Origin: Planctomycetota bacterium
GTDB taxonomy: Bacteria; Planctomycetota; UBA1135; GCA-002686595
NCBI GenBank assembly: GCA_029259595.1
Contig: JAJDEW010000049.1
Coordinates: forward strand, 1 to 34,848
Length of the DNA: 34,848 bases
Direction: 5' to 3'
The notes under the pieces were generated by a model, which saw only the letters and a program-made list of their open reading frames with translations, had not been told where the DNA came from and ran no database searches. The translations under genes were made by a program, and so were the position numbers. Below, one piece after another: positions 16,060 to 23,744 of the stretch. Positions within the stretch are counted from its first letter, which is position 1; each line of letters begins with the position of its first letter.

Positions 16060-16389
16060 TCAGGTCGCGCGCTTCTCGTAGTCGCCGCTCACGAAGGTGA
16101 TGAAGCGGTTGCCTTTGTAGACGACGTAGCCGCCGCGCGGGAGGATGCGGACGGTGACTCCGCGTTCGCCCTCTTCGGTCGTTCCCTTCTTCAGGGCGCG
16201 GCCGAAGTCCTCGAGCGACTTGATGCCGCAGGCGGGGCCCCGTTGGCGCAGGCGCTTCAGGATGTGACCGTTGTGGGCTTCGCGCCAACCGGCCTTCGTC
16301 AGGGCCTCGTGAAACTCGGGACCCGTGATGTCCTTCAGTCGGCGGTTCTTGACGAGGCCGCTGAAGCGGAGGCTGTCGATCTTGGCCAT
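16060..16389 (-). CDS. Small basic protein, possibly a BECR-fold RNase-like domain
   Basis: A 109-residue basic protein starting at 16389 with GAGG seven bases upstream. It overlaps the 3' end of the YiiX-like gene by 55 bases in another frame. The layout is HNGHILKRLRQRGPACGIKS, LEDFGRALKKGT, a strand (GVTVRILPRGG), then YVVYKGNRFITFVSG. The order His...Lys-Arg...Arg-Gly...aliphatic, helix ending in Leu-x-x-Gly, then paired strands recalls small nuclease-like families such as DUF4258 or related toxin folds. The similarity is weak and no catalytic set is proven. No signal peptide. No antitoxin-like partner is adjacent. It may equally be a small conserved protein of other function. Confidence 0.7.
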   Translation of the reverse strand: MAKIDSLRFSGLVKNRRLKDITGPEFHEALTKAGWREAHNGHILKRLRQRGPACGIKSLEDFGRALKKGTTEEGERGVTVRILPRGGYVVYKGNRFITFVSGDYEKRAT

Positions 16390-17564
16390 GTCGTTTCCTC
16401 GGTCTCGCCGGCTCGCCGTCCGCTGGCCTGGTCGGTCTCCGAGCAGGCGGGCGCGTCCGGCAGGAAGGCGGGTCCGTACGCGGCGACGAAACGGCGCGCG
16501 TCGGACAGGTCTACGAGTTTCGCGTCGCGTGCGGCGCCCTTGGTCCATTCCAGGAAGGCTCGTGAGCGCTCGCTGTAGCGGAACAGGCGGGTCGGGTGAA
16601 TGGAGAGGAGGTCGCCGAGCGGAGTCGTCGCTCGCTGCCGTTGCCAGAGCCACTCGTGTGCGGCGCGCAGGGCGAGCCACTGCGATTCGCGCTCATGCCG
16701 GGCCAGGACCGCGATCGTGCGTGCGCCGTTCAGAGCGAGGAAGGCGCCGGGCATCAGGTAGGGCCCCTGTCGGAAGCCGAGCGAACGCATCGCGCGCGCT
16801 GGAGAAGCGCAGGCCGTCGGTGGCGTGAACGCGAGCGCGAATGCGGTCCCTGCGCGGCGCAAGAGCTCTTCGACGTACTCGGAGCAACCCAGCTCGGGAC
16901 GCTCGGGGTCGTGGTAGGGGTCGAAGCGCAGGCCCTCGTCCGCGCTCGCGACGGCCGCGTCGACGAACGCGCCGAGACGTGTTCCGAGGGACAAGCGCAC
17001 GACGGCGATCGCTTCGTAGCGGTCGGCGAAGCGGTCGAAGCGTGTCGGCTCGGCCTCGCCCTGAAAGCGTGAGGCGAAGTCGGGAAACGAGCCCAGGAGG
17101 CGCACGTCGGGCTCGGATTCGTAGACGAACCACTCCTCGTCGCGCGCGACGAGCACGCCCAGGTGGTCCCAGTACGTCGGCTCGGCCAGCGCCAGGGACA
17201 TCGCGAGGCTCTGCGCCTTCGCATTCTTCGCCAGAACGAGGTCGCCGGTCAAAAAGCCACGCGTCGGAGCCGAATCGAGGGCGCGCAGGTGCTTGGGGAG
17301 AACACCGACCTCGGGGTCGAGGTCGTAGCGGCGAAAGAAGCGCTCGCCGAGCGCGAGGCGCTCGACCTCGTCACCGACGAGTTCGCGCAGCGCAGACGGT
17401 GGTTCGTCGAAGTCAGCCGCCGGCAGGCTCGTACGCTGGAGTTCCTCGAGCGCGCGCTTGCCCGCCACGTAACGGATCGGGAAGGTCCCACACCCGCCGA
17501 GGAACACCAGGACGAGCCCCGTGAACCAGGAAGCGAGCGAACGGGCCCCGCGCGAGCTCTTCAA
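16335..17564 (-). CDS. YiiX/YebB-like permuted papain-fold (NlpC/P60-superfamily) lipoprotein
   Basis: A 409-residue protein. The TTG at 17564 overlaps the methyltransferase stop (TTGA) and yields a lipoprotein signal (LKSSRGARSLASWFTG, then VLVFLGGC). The enzyme core matches the YiiX pattern: FLTGDLVLAKNAKAQS, catalytic His134 in YWDHLGVLV, and Cys227 in LGCSEYVEELLRRAG. His before Cys is the circularly permuted order typical of this group. Members hydrolyse amide or ester bonds in the envelope; the specific substrate is unknown. The last ~90 residues add a helical region. It lies directly downstream of the exported methyltransferase and overlaps the small gene after it, so it belongs to a tightly packed minus-strand unit. 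Confidence 0.82.
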   Translation of the reverse strand: MKSSRGARSLASWFTGLVLVFLGGCGTFPIRYVAGKRALEELQRTSLPAADFDEPPSALRELVGDEVERLALGERFFRRYDLDPEVGVLPKHLRALDSAPTRGFLTGDLVLAKNAKAQSLAMSLALAEPTYWDHLGVLVARDEEWFVYESEPDVRLLGSFPDFASRFQGEAEPTRFDRFADRYEAIAVVRLSLGTRLGAFVDAAVASADEGLRFDPYHDPERPELGCSEYVEELLRRAGTAFALAFTPPTACASPARAMRSLGFRQGPYLMPGAFLALNGARTIAVLARHERESQWLALRAAHEWLWQRQRATTPLGDLLSIHPTRLFRYSERSRAFLEWTKGAARDAKLVDLSDARRFVAAYGPAFLPDAPACSETDQASGRRAGETEETTWPRSTASASAASSRTAD

Positions 17565-18259
17565 AGCCGCCGGAACCGCAGGACGTAGTTCTCGCGGAGC
17601 TCGGGCAGATCGAGCTCGGCTTCGAACCGGAAGCCCGCGGCCTCGATCTCCTGGATGAAGACTTCCTTCCCGGCCCGCACGTGGTTCAAGACCCACTCGC
17701 GCGATTCGCCGGGGATGCGCTCGAAGTCGACCACGAAGAGCGTCCCGCCGGCGCGCAGCGCATGGTGCAGGCTGCCCAGCGTCGACTGCGGATACTCGAA
17801 GTGGTGGTAGGTGTCGCAGACGAACGCGACGTCGATCGACGCCTTCGCGAGCGCCACGGTGTTCTCCTGGCAGAGCACGACCTCGACGTTCGACCAGCCT
17901 TCTTCCGCGCGCCGCGCCTCCAGGTGCTCGACGAAGCCGGGCGAGATGTCGACCGCGAAGATCGTTCCCTCCGAGATCCAACGCCGCACCTCGGGCACGA
18001 AGAGCCCCGTCCCCGCGCCGATGTCGGCGAAGTCCGTGTCCGCTTCGAGCTGCAGCGCCGTTACGATCTTGCGGTGGTTCTCCGCGATCTCGCGCGACTC
18101 GCCCTCGAACAACTCGATGTAGCGTTCGAGATCGATGGCCGGATCCAGAAAGCGCTGGTTGACGCCCGGACGAACGCTACCCTCCGCAGGCGGGACGTAA
18201 ACGGGCGGCACCGAGCCGCAGGCCAGGCACAGGAACGCGAGCAGGGCTGCCGCTTTCAT
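17561..18259 (-). CDS. SAM-dependent methyltransferase with an export signal (lipoprotein-like)
   Basis: A 232-residue protein. Starting at the ATG at 18259 (GGAG nine bases upstream, inside the pepN 3' end) it has a signal sequence MKAAALLAFLCLACGS with a lipobox-like LAC. A class I methyltransferase fold follows: a lead-in helix with ENHRKIVTALQLEADT, motif I DFADIGAGTGLFVPEVRR, the acidic residue after strand 2 (IFAVDISPGFVEHLEA), motif IV region DVAFVCDTYHHFEYPQ, and GGTLFVVDFERIPGES. The catalytic fold appears complete. The oddity is an export signal on an enzyme needing S-adenosylmethionine, which is not normally available outside the cytoplasm. The start is two bases after the pepN stop. 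The substrate is unknown. Confidence 0.88.
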   Translation of the reverse strand: MKAAALLAFLCLACGSVPPVYVPPAEGSVRPGVNQRFLDPAIDLERYIELFEGESREIAENHRKIVTALQLEADTDFADIGAGTGLFVPEVRRWISEGTIFAVDISPGFVEHLEARRAEEGWSNVEVVLCQENTVALAKASIDVAFVCDTYHHFEYPQSTLGSLHHALRAGGTLFVVDFERIPGESREWVLNHVRAGKEVFIQEIEAAGFRFEAELDLPELRENYVLRFRRL

Positions 18260-18261
18260 CG

Positions 18262-20913
18262 TCAGCGCTCCAAGCTGCGCGAGACGATCTCGTAGACGTC
18301 CTTCGACAGGTCCTTCGCAGCGGCGATGCGCTCGAGTTGCGCGCGCATCAGATCGCGCCGATCGGCATCGAAGCGCTTCCACGAGTTGAAGCACGAGACC
18401 AGGCGCGACGCCATTTGGGGATTCAGCGCGTTCATCGCGAGCACGTGCTCGGCGACGAAGGCGTAGCCCTTGCCGTCGGCCCCGTGGAAGCGCACCTGGT
18501 TGGCCGCGCCGAAGGCGCCGATCAGGGCCCGTGCGCGGTTGGGGTTTTCGAGCGTGAAGTCCGCGTGACGCGCGAGGCCGATCACGCGCTCGGCCGTGTC
18601 CGGCAGGCTCGAGACCGCTTGCACCGTGAACCACTTGTCGATGACCAGCGCGTCGTCCTTCCAGCGCTCGTAGAAGGCGGCCAGAGCCTCTTCGCGCTCG
18701 CTGCAGTCGATGTCCGACAGGATCACGAGCGCCGCCTGGGCGTCCGTCATGTTGTCGGCGCCCTCGAACTGCCGCCGGACGAGGTCGAGCGACTCGGGAT
18801 CCTCGGCGCTCGCGAGGTAGCGCAGGGCCGTATTCTTCAACCGCCGGCGATCGATCGACGCGCGGTCGATCTCGTAGGGCGCGCCGGTCGCGAGCCGCTC
18901 GTACAGCTCGCCCCAGGTCCCCCGCAGGGAGCGCCCGAGTTCGCGCACGAAGAACACGCGCGCCGCGTGGATCGCGTCGGGATCGACGACGTCGACCAGC
19001 TGCCCCAGCAGCTTCTCCGACGGCAGCGCCACCGCCAGAGCCTTCGACGAACCATCGAGGTCGGGGTCGAGCACGAGCTCGCGGAAGGCCTCGACGACGA
19101 CAGAATCCAGGGCGAGCTCGTGACCCTTGCGCGCGGCCTCGGCGAGCTCGAGCAGGAGCCCCTGCGAGAGCTCCTGGCCCGCGTCCCAGCGGTTGAACGG
19201 GTCGGCGTCGTGGGCCATCAGGAAGGCCAGCTCCTCACGACCGCGCTCGACCTCGAGTCGCACGGGAGCCGAGAAGCCGCGCAGGATCGACGGCACGGGG
19301 CGTTCACGCACGTCGTCGAACGTGAAGGTCGCCTCGTCCGCATTCAGCGCGAGGATCGCGGTCCGCCCGCCGTTCTCGAAGCGCACGGCGTCGCGCGTCG
19401 CGAGCGGCAGGTCGCGCCCGTCCTTTCCGACCAACCCCACGGCCACCGGAATCGGCAGCGGCTGGGGCGGCGCCAAGTTGGGAATCGTCGGGAGCTTCTG
19501 GGAGAGGTGCAGCCGGTAGCGCTTCGCGGCCGCGTCCCATTCGCCCCGCACCGCGACCGTCGGCGTTCCCGCCTGCGAGTACCAGCGCTCGAACTGCGCC
19601 AGGTCCGCACCGTTCGCGTCCGCCATCGCTCCGCGGAAGTCGTCGCACGTGACCGCCTGGCCGTCGTGTCGCTCGAAGTACAGGTCGATCCCCTTGCGGA
19701 AGCCCTTCTGCCCGAACAGCGTGTGATACAGCCGCACGACCTCCGCACCCTTCTCGTACACCGTAACGGTGTAGAAGTTGTTCATCTCGATGTACGACTC
19801 GGGCCGTACCGGGTGTGCCATCGGACCCGCGTCCTCGGCGAACTGGGCCTGACGCAGCATGCGGACGTCGGAGATGCGCTTGACCGGCGCCGAGGTCATG
19901 TCGGCCGTGAACTGCTGGTCGCGGAAGACCGTCAGCCCCTCCTTGAGCGTCAGCTGGAACCAGTCGCGGCAGGTGACGCGATTGCCGGTCCAGTTGTGGA
20001 AGTACTCGTGGCCGATGACGCCCTCGATGCCCTCGTAGTCGTCGTCGGTGGCCGTCTCCGGCCTGGCCAGCACGTACTTCGAGTTGAAGACGTTGAGCCC
20101 CTTGTTCTCCATCGCCCCCATGTTGAAGTCGCTGACCGCGACGATCATGTAGAGGTCCAGGTCGTACTCGAGCCCGAACGTGTCCTCGTCCCACTTCATC
20201 GCCTTCTGCAACGAGCGCATGGCGTGTTCGCACTTGTCGGCGTTCTGCGGCTCGACCCAGATCTCGAGCTTCACCTCGCGGCCCGAGGCGGTGACGTAGC
20301 GGTCCTCGAGGCTGGTGAGTTCACCCGCGACCAGCGCGAAGAGGTAGCAGGGCTTCTTGAACGGGTCGGACCAGCGCACCCAGTGGCGGCCGCCCTCGGC
20401 CTCGCCGGCCTCGATGCGGTTGCCGTTCGAGAGCAGCACGGGAACGCGCGTGCGATCGGCCTCGATCCGCACGGTGTACACCGCCATCACGTCGGGGCGA
20501 TCCAGGAAGTAGGTGATGCGGCGGAAGCCCTCGGCCTCGCACTGCGTGCAGTAGTTGCCCGACGACTTGTACAGGCCCGAGAGGGCCGTGTTCTCCTGCG
20601 GCTTGATCGCGACGACCGTCTCGAGCTCGAACGCGTCCGGAACGTCCGGCAGCGTCAGGGACTCGTCGTCGACCGCGAATCGATCCGCGGGGCGATCGGC
20701 ACCGTCGATGCGCACCGAGCGCAGCTCGAGCGCATCGCCCATGAGCACCAGCGGATCGTCCTTGCCCGCCTCGCTGCTGCGCCGCACCGTCAGGCGCGCG
20801 GTCACGATCGTCACGTTCTCGTTCAGGTCGAAGTCGAGGTCGACGCGATCGATCCAGAAGCTCGGCGGCCGATAGGCCTTGCGGTAGACAGGCTCGGGCT
20901 CGGACGTTCGCAT
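18262..20913 (-). CDS. pepN: Aminopeptidase N (M1 family)
   Basis: An 883-residue M1 metallopeptidase, close to the length of E. coli PepN. It removes N-terminal amino acids from peptides in the cytoplasm. The exopeptidase motif GAMENKGLNVFNSKYVLA lies around residue 265, and the zinc motif HEYFHNWTGNR has His302, Glu303 and His306, followed by TCRDWFQLTLKEGLTVFRDQQF with the third ligand Glu. The YEKGAEVVRLY segment with its Tyr and the long C-terminal helical domain are also PepN-like. The ATG at 20913 has GGAG six bases upstream and begins near the usual family N-terminus; a much longer in-frame extension lacks protein-like composition. It is the first gene of a minus-strand unit with the methyltransferase and YiiX-like genes. 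Confidence 0.97.
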   Translation of the reverse strand: MRTSEPEPVYRKAYRPPSFWIDRVDLDFDLNENVTIVTARLTVRRSSEAGKDDPLVLMGDALELRSVRIDGADRPADRFAVDDESLTLPDVPDAFELETVVAIKPQENTALSGLYKSSGNYCTQCEAEGFRRITYFLDRPDVMAVYTVRIEADRTRVPVLLSNGNRIEAGEAEGGRHWVRWSDPFKKPCYLFALVAGELTSLEDRYVTASGREVKLEIWVEPQNADKCEHAMRSLQKAMKWDEDTFGLEYDLDLYMIVAVSDFNMGAMENKGLNVFNSKYVLARPETATDDDYEGIEGVIGHEYFHNWTGNRVTCRDWFQLTLKEGLTVFRDQQFTADMTSAPVKRISDVRMLRQAQFAEDAGPMAHPVRPESYIEMNNFYTVTVYEKGAEVVRLYHTLFGQKGFRKGIDLYFERHDGQAVTCDDFRGAMADANGADLAQFERWYSQAGTPTVAVRGEWDAAAKRYRLHLSQKLPTIPNLAPPQPLPIPVAVGLVGKDGRDLPLATRDAVRFENGGRTAILALNADEATFTFDDVRERPVPSILRGFSAPVRLEVERGREELAFLMAHDADPFNRWDAGQELSQGLLLELAEAARKGHELALDSVVVEAFRELVLDPDLDGSSKALAVALPSEKLLGQLVDVVDPDAIHAARVFFVRELGRSLRGTWGELYERLATGAPYEIDRASIDRRRLKNTALRYLASAEDPESLDLVRRQFEGADNMTDAQAALVILSDIDCSEREEALAAFYERWKDDALVIDKWFTVQAVSSLPDTAERVIGLARHADFTLENPNRARALIGAFGAANQVRFHGADGKGYAFVAEHVLAMNALNPQMASRLVSCFNSWKRFDADRRDLMRAQLERIAAAKDLSKDVYEIVSRSLER

Positions 20914-21052
20914 GCGGTCTCCAAGAGGACGCGCGTCGAAAGGACGCGCGGTAGGGTGAAGCGAGAGTGCGGGCCGCCGGCGCGAGAGAACCGGGTCCCG
21001 ACGAAGGGGCACCAGGATAGTGGCACGTTCCCTGCCGCGTCGACCGTCGCGC

Positions 21053-21550
21053 TCACGAATCGAGCGAATCGAGGCGCCGGCGGTAGAGAGCTCCGTCAGC
21101 CGCACCGAAGCAGCAGAAGACGACCTCCTCCGGCAGCTCGTTCTCCGCCAGCCAGGCGAGCGCGGTTTCGAACGCGATTTCGCACGCCCGTTCCTTCGGA
21201 AAGCGGAAGACGCCCGTGCTGATGGCCGGGAAGGCCACGGTCCGACAATCCGCTTCGGCCGCGAGCGACAGGCTCGCCGAATAGCACGAAGCGAGCAGCG
21301 CCTCCTCGTTCGCGCTTCCCCCGCGCCAGATCGGGCCGACCGTGTGAATCACGTGCTGCGCGGGGAGTTCGTACGCGCCCGTCATCCGGGCGCCACCCGT
21401 CGGACACCCGCCGAGCGTGCGGCACTCCGCCAGCAGACCCGGCCCGGCCGCACGGTGGATCGCGCCGTCGACGCCGCCGCCTCCGAGCAGGGTCTCGTTC
21501 GCCGCGTTGACGATCGCGTCGACGTCGAGCGTGGTGATGTCCCCCACCAC
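21053..21550 (-). CDS. Macro-domain protein, probable O-acetyl-ADP-ribose deacetylase
   Basis: A stand-alone macro domain of about 165 residues. The ADP-ribose-binding motifs are present: [60 protein letters not shown], and [16 protein letters not shown]. This set matches the YmdB-like group that removes ADP-ribose-linked or O-acetyl groups in the cytoplasm. The first ordinary start is the GTG at 21548-21550, which would leave out the first strand. A CTG at 21569-21571 would give [12 protein letters not shown], the usual family N-terminus, and overlaps the kinase stop as CTGA with GAGG seven bases before it. The true start may therefore be 21571. Cotranscription with the kinase-like gene is likely. 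Confidence 0.9.
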   Translation of the reverse strand: MVGDITTLDVDAIVNAANETLLGGGGVDGAIHRAAGPGLLAECRTLGGCPTGGARMTGAYELPAQHVIHTVGPIWRGGSANEEALLASCYSASLSLAAEADCRTVAFPAISTGVFRFPKERACEIAFETALAWLAENELPEEVVFCCFGAADGALYRRRLDSLDS

Positions 21551-21567
21551 GACGCGCAGGCGTGCCT

Positions 21568-23589
21568 TCAGCGCCCCGCCTCGTCGAGGGCTTCGCGCAC
21601 GAGCGACAGCAGGGCGATCGCGTCCCAGGGCTGCACCAACACGTGCTCGGGGGACGCGTCGAAGAGTTCGACCGGCAGGGCCGCACGGGCGTAGCTTCCA
21701 GCGAACAGGATCGGGCGCCCCGGCAAGGCGGCGCGCAAGGCGTCCACGCGCTGCCGGCCATCCGTTCCGACGAGGCCAGGTTCCAGGAGCACGAGGTCGA
21801 TCTCGTCCGCCTTGGCACGCACCAGGGCCTCCACCTCGATCCGACTCGTCGCCTCGAACACGCGATAGCCCGAACGCTCCAGTGCGCGCGCCACCAGCCT
21901 GCGCCCGAACGAATCGCGCTCGACGACGAGCACCGTCTCGGGCCCGCCTTCGTGATCGATCTCGTCCTCGCCCATGACGGGGATGGAGTCCGCCGCTTCG
22001 GGACAGGAGGGCAGAATGACCTGGACCGTCGTGCCAAGGCCCTCGTCCGTCGTCACGCGCACGTCGCCGCCATGGCGCTCGACCAGCGCGAACACGAGCG
22101 GCAAGCCGAGGCCGAGCGCCGCACCATCGTCCTGCGTCGCGCGAGTCGTGAAGAAGGGCTCGAACATCCGCGCCTCGACCTCGCGCGCCATCCCGCGACC
22201 GTCGTCACTGACCGTCAGGACGACGCAGCAGCCGGCGGGTTCGAGGCCGAAGGTCACGCCCAATTCGTCGTCAAGCCGTACGTTCTCGGTCGCGACGACG
22301 ATTCGACCGCGCTCGTGCGTGGCCGCCATGGCGTTCGCGAACAGGGCCGCGAGGATCGCCTCGAGCTCGGCGCGCATTCCCCGCACCGGCTCGACATCAG
22401 GTGCCGCCAGGAACTCGACGGTGACGCCTGAGGTGCCCTCCGGGTGCTCCGCCAGGAAGTCGTCGACGAGCTCGTTCAAGTCGACGGGCTCGAAGGCACC
22501 GAGCGACGGCGGAGCTGTGTGCTCCACGCCCGCGGTGGGACCTGCGAGCGCGCTCCGCTCCGCGGGCTCAGAGCCCTTCTCGCTCGCGGCGCACAGACCC
22601 TCGAGGCGCTCGGTCAGGTCCGATGCGCGTTGGAGATCCTGCGCGAGCCGTGCGAGCTCCGCACGGTTCGATTCCCAGCGTTCGGCCCGGTCCAAGGCCG
22701 TGGCCGCATCGTGCGCGGTGTTCGCGAGCAGCGTGCGGAAGGCACGTCCGACCGAGGCCGCCGCGCGGCCGAGGGCGGTCGTACCACGCGCGCGCGCGTC
22801 GTCGGCGCGGCTCGCGTGCGCGGCTTCGCGCGCGGTGTCACGTTCGGTGAGGTCGATCGCGATCCCGCGCATGCGCACGGCGCGACCGTCGTCACGCGCG
22901 ACGACGCGTCCGCGATCGAGGATGCGGCGCCAGCGTCCGGCGCGGTCGAGCAAGCGGAACTCGGCCTCGTAGATCGAGCTCGCGCCGCGCAGGTGACGCT
23001 CGAGCGAGGCCAGCAAGGCGGCCCGGTCGTCGGGGTGGATCAGATGCTCGAAGGCGCGGGCATGGATGTCATTCGCCCGCGCCGGGCAACCCAGCTCGCG
23101 GGCCCAGGCCGCGGTGAGCTCGAAGCGCTCGCCTGCCAGGTCCCAAGTCCACTCGCCCACGCCGGCCGCCACGGCGAACTCGTCGTCGTGCCGTTCGAGC
23201 GCGGCCGCTTGGATCGCCGGGGCCTCCGCCTTCGCGACGGCTACGCCGAGCGTCCCGGTGATCGCCTCGTTCTCGCCGATCACCGGTTCGACCCAGGCGC
23301 GGAACTCGAGGTCACCCCAGCGCACGCTGAAGGTCACGCGCTCGCCCGCGAAGGCGCAGTCGGTCGCGTGCACGGGCTTGGCCCAGGGCGGCGCGGCGAA
23401 GAAGGTCTCGATCGAACGCCCGAGGAGCTCTTCGGGAGCGAGCCCCGCGGCGGAGAGCGCACCACCGGCGAGCGTCTGCACGCAACGATCCACGTCGGTC
23501 GTCCAAACGACCGTCGGGAGATCGCTCGTGACGAGACGCGCGAGGGCCGGCCAGGGCGGTCGGCGCAGTTGGAGGATGTTCTCGGCCAT
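21568..23589 (-). CDS. PAS-containing hybrid histidine kinase-like protein lacking canonical phosphoacceptors
   Basis: A 673-residue soluble protein. Order: PAS domain (about 15-130), second PAS/PAC (about 140-255, [13 protein letters not shown] to [10 protein letters not shown]), helical region (260-330), HATPase domain (about 385-530: [11 protein letters not shown] box, [24 protein letters not shown]), and a C-terminal receiver-like domain (about 550-673). In the dimerisation helix, 'GRAFRTLL' aligns with the 'AHDFNNLL' box of PAS-type kinases and places Arg282 where His should be; a nearby His293 is not in the usual context. In the receiver, the phosphoacceptor Asp is Glu603 ([10 protein letters not shown]) and the conserved Lys is Gln653 (VLVQPWD). 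It probably binds ATP but relays signals allosterically; that is inferred. It is coupled to the macro-domain gene. Confidence 0.88.
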   Translation of the reverse strand: MAENILQLRRPPWPALARLVTSDLPTVVWTTDVDRCVQTLAGGALSAAGLAPEELLGRSIETFFAAPPWAKPVHATDCAFAGERVTFSVRWGDLEFRAWVEPVIGENEAITGTLGVAVAKAEAPAIQAAALERHDDEFAVAAGVGEWTWDLAGERFELTAAWARELGCPARANDIHARAFEHLIHPDDRAALLASLERHLRGASSIYEAEFRLLDRAGRWRRILDRGRVVARDDGRAVRMRGIAIDLTERDTAREAAHASRADDARARGTTALGRAAASVGRAFRTLLANTAHDAATALDRAERWESNRAELARLAQDLQRASDLTERLEGLCAASEKGSEPAERSALAGPTAGVEHTAPPSLGAFEPVDLNELVDDFLAEHPEGTSGVTVEFLAAPDVEPVRGMRAELEAILAALFANAMAATHERGRIVVATENVRLDDELGVTFGLEPAGCCVVLTVSDDGRGMAREVEARMFEPFFTTRATQDDGAALGLGLPLVFALVERHGGDVRVTTDEGLGTTVQVILPSCPEAADSIPVMGEDEIDHEGGPETVLVVERDSFGRRLVARALERSGYRVFEATSRIEVEALVRAKADEIDLVLLEPGLVGTDGRQRVDALRAALPGRPILFAGSYARAALPVELFDASPEHVLVQPWDAIALLSLVREALDEAGR

Positions 23590-23626
23590 CGGAGAGGCGG
23601 ACGGTTGCGAGAGGCCGAGATGATAA

Positions 23627-23667
23627 GGAGCGGGGCGGGCCGACGCGCTAGCCCGCCGCCCCGCTCC
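23627..23667 (-). terminator. Strong GC hairpin after kgd
   Basis: GGAGCGGGGCGGGC (23627-23640) faces GCCCGCCGCCCCGCTCC (23651-23667) with a 10-base loop. It forms a long, very GC-rich stem between the kgd stop and the kinase-like gene. On the minus strand it is followed by TTATCATCT, a weak U-run. It is likely a terminator for kgd or a 3'-end stabiliser. Confidence 0.55.
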
Positions 23668-23744
23668 GGCCCCGAGCCCCCCTGCAGGGACCGTGGGAGC
23701 CCTTCCAACGGTCAGCGAAGGCCGAATTCCCGCGCGTTCAGAAT

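Noticed and set aside
15660..16100. 146-codon plus-strand open frame in the 15388-16059 spacer
   Set aside because: No ribosome site, no recognisable domain, composition like other shadow frames, and it runs into the opposite-strand small gene.
18337..21222. 961-codon plus-strand open frame opposite pepN
   Set aside because: It mirrors the pepN frame and has Arg/His/Val/Glu-rich shadow composition with no domain; pepN has all M1 motifs.
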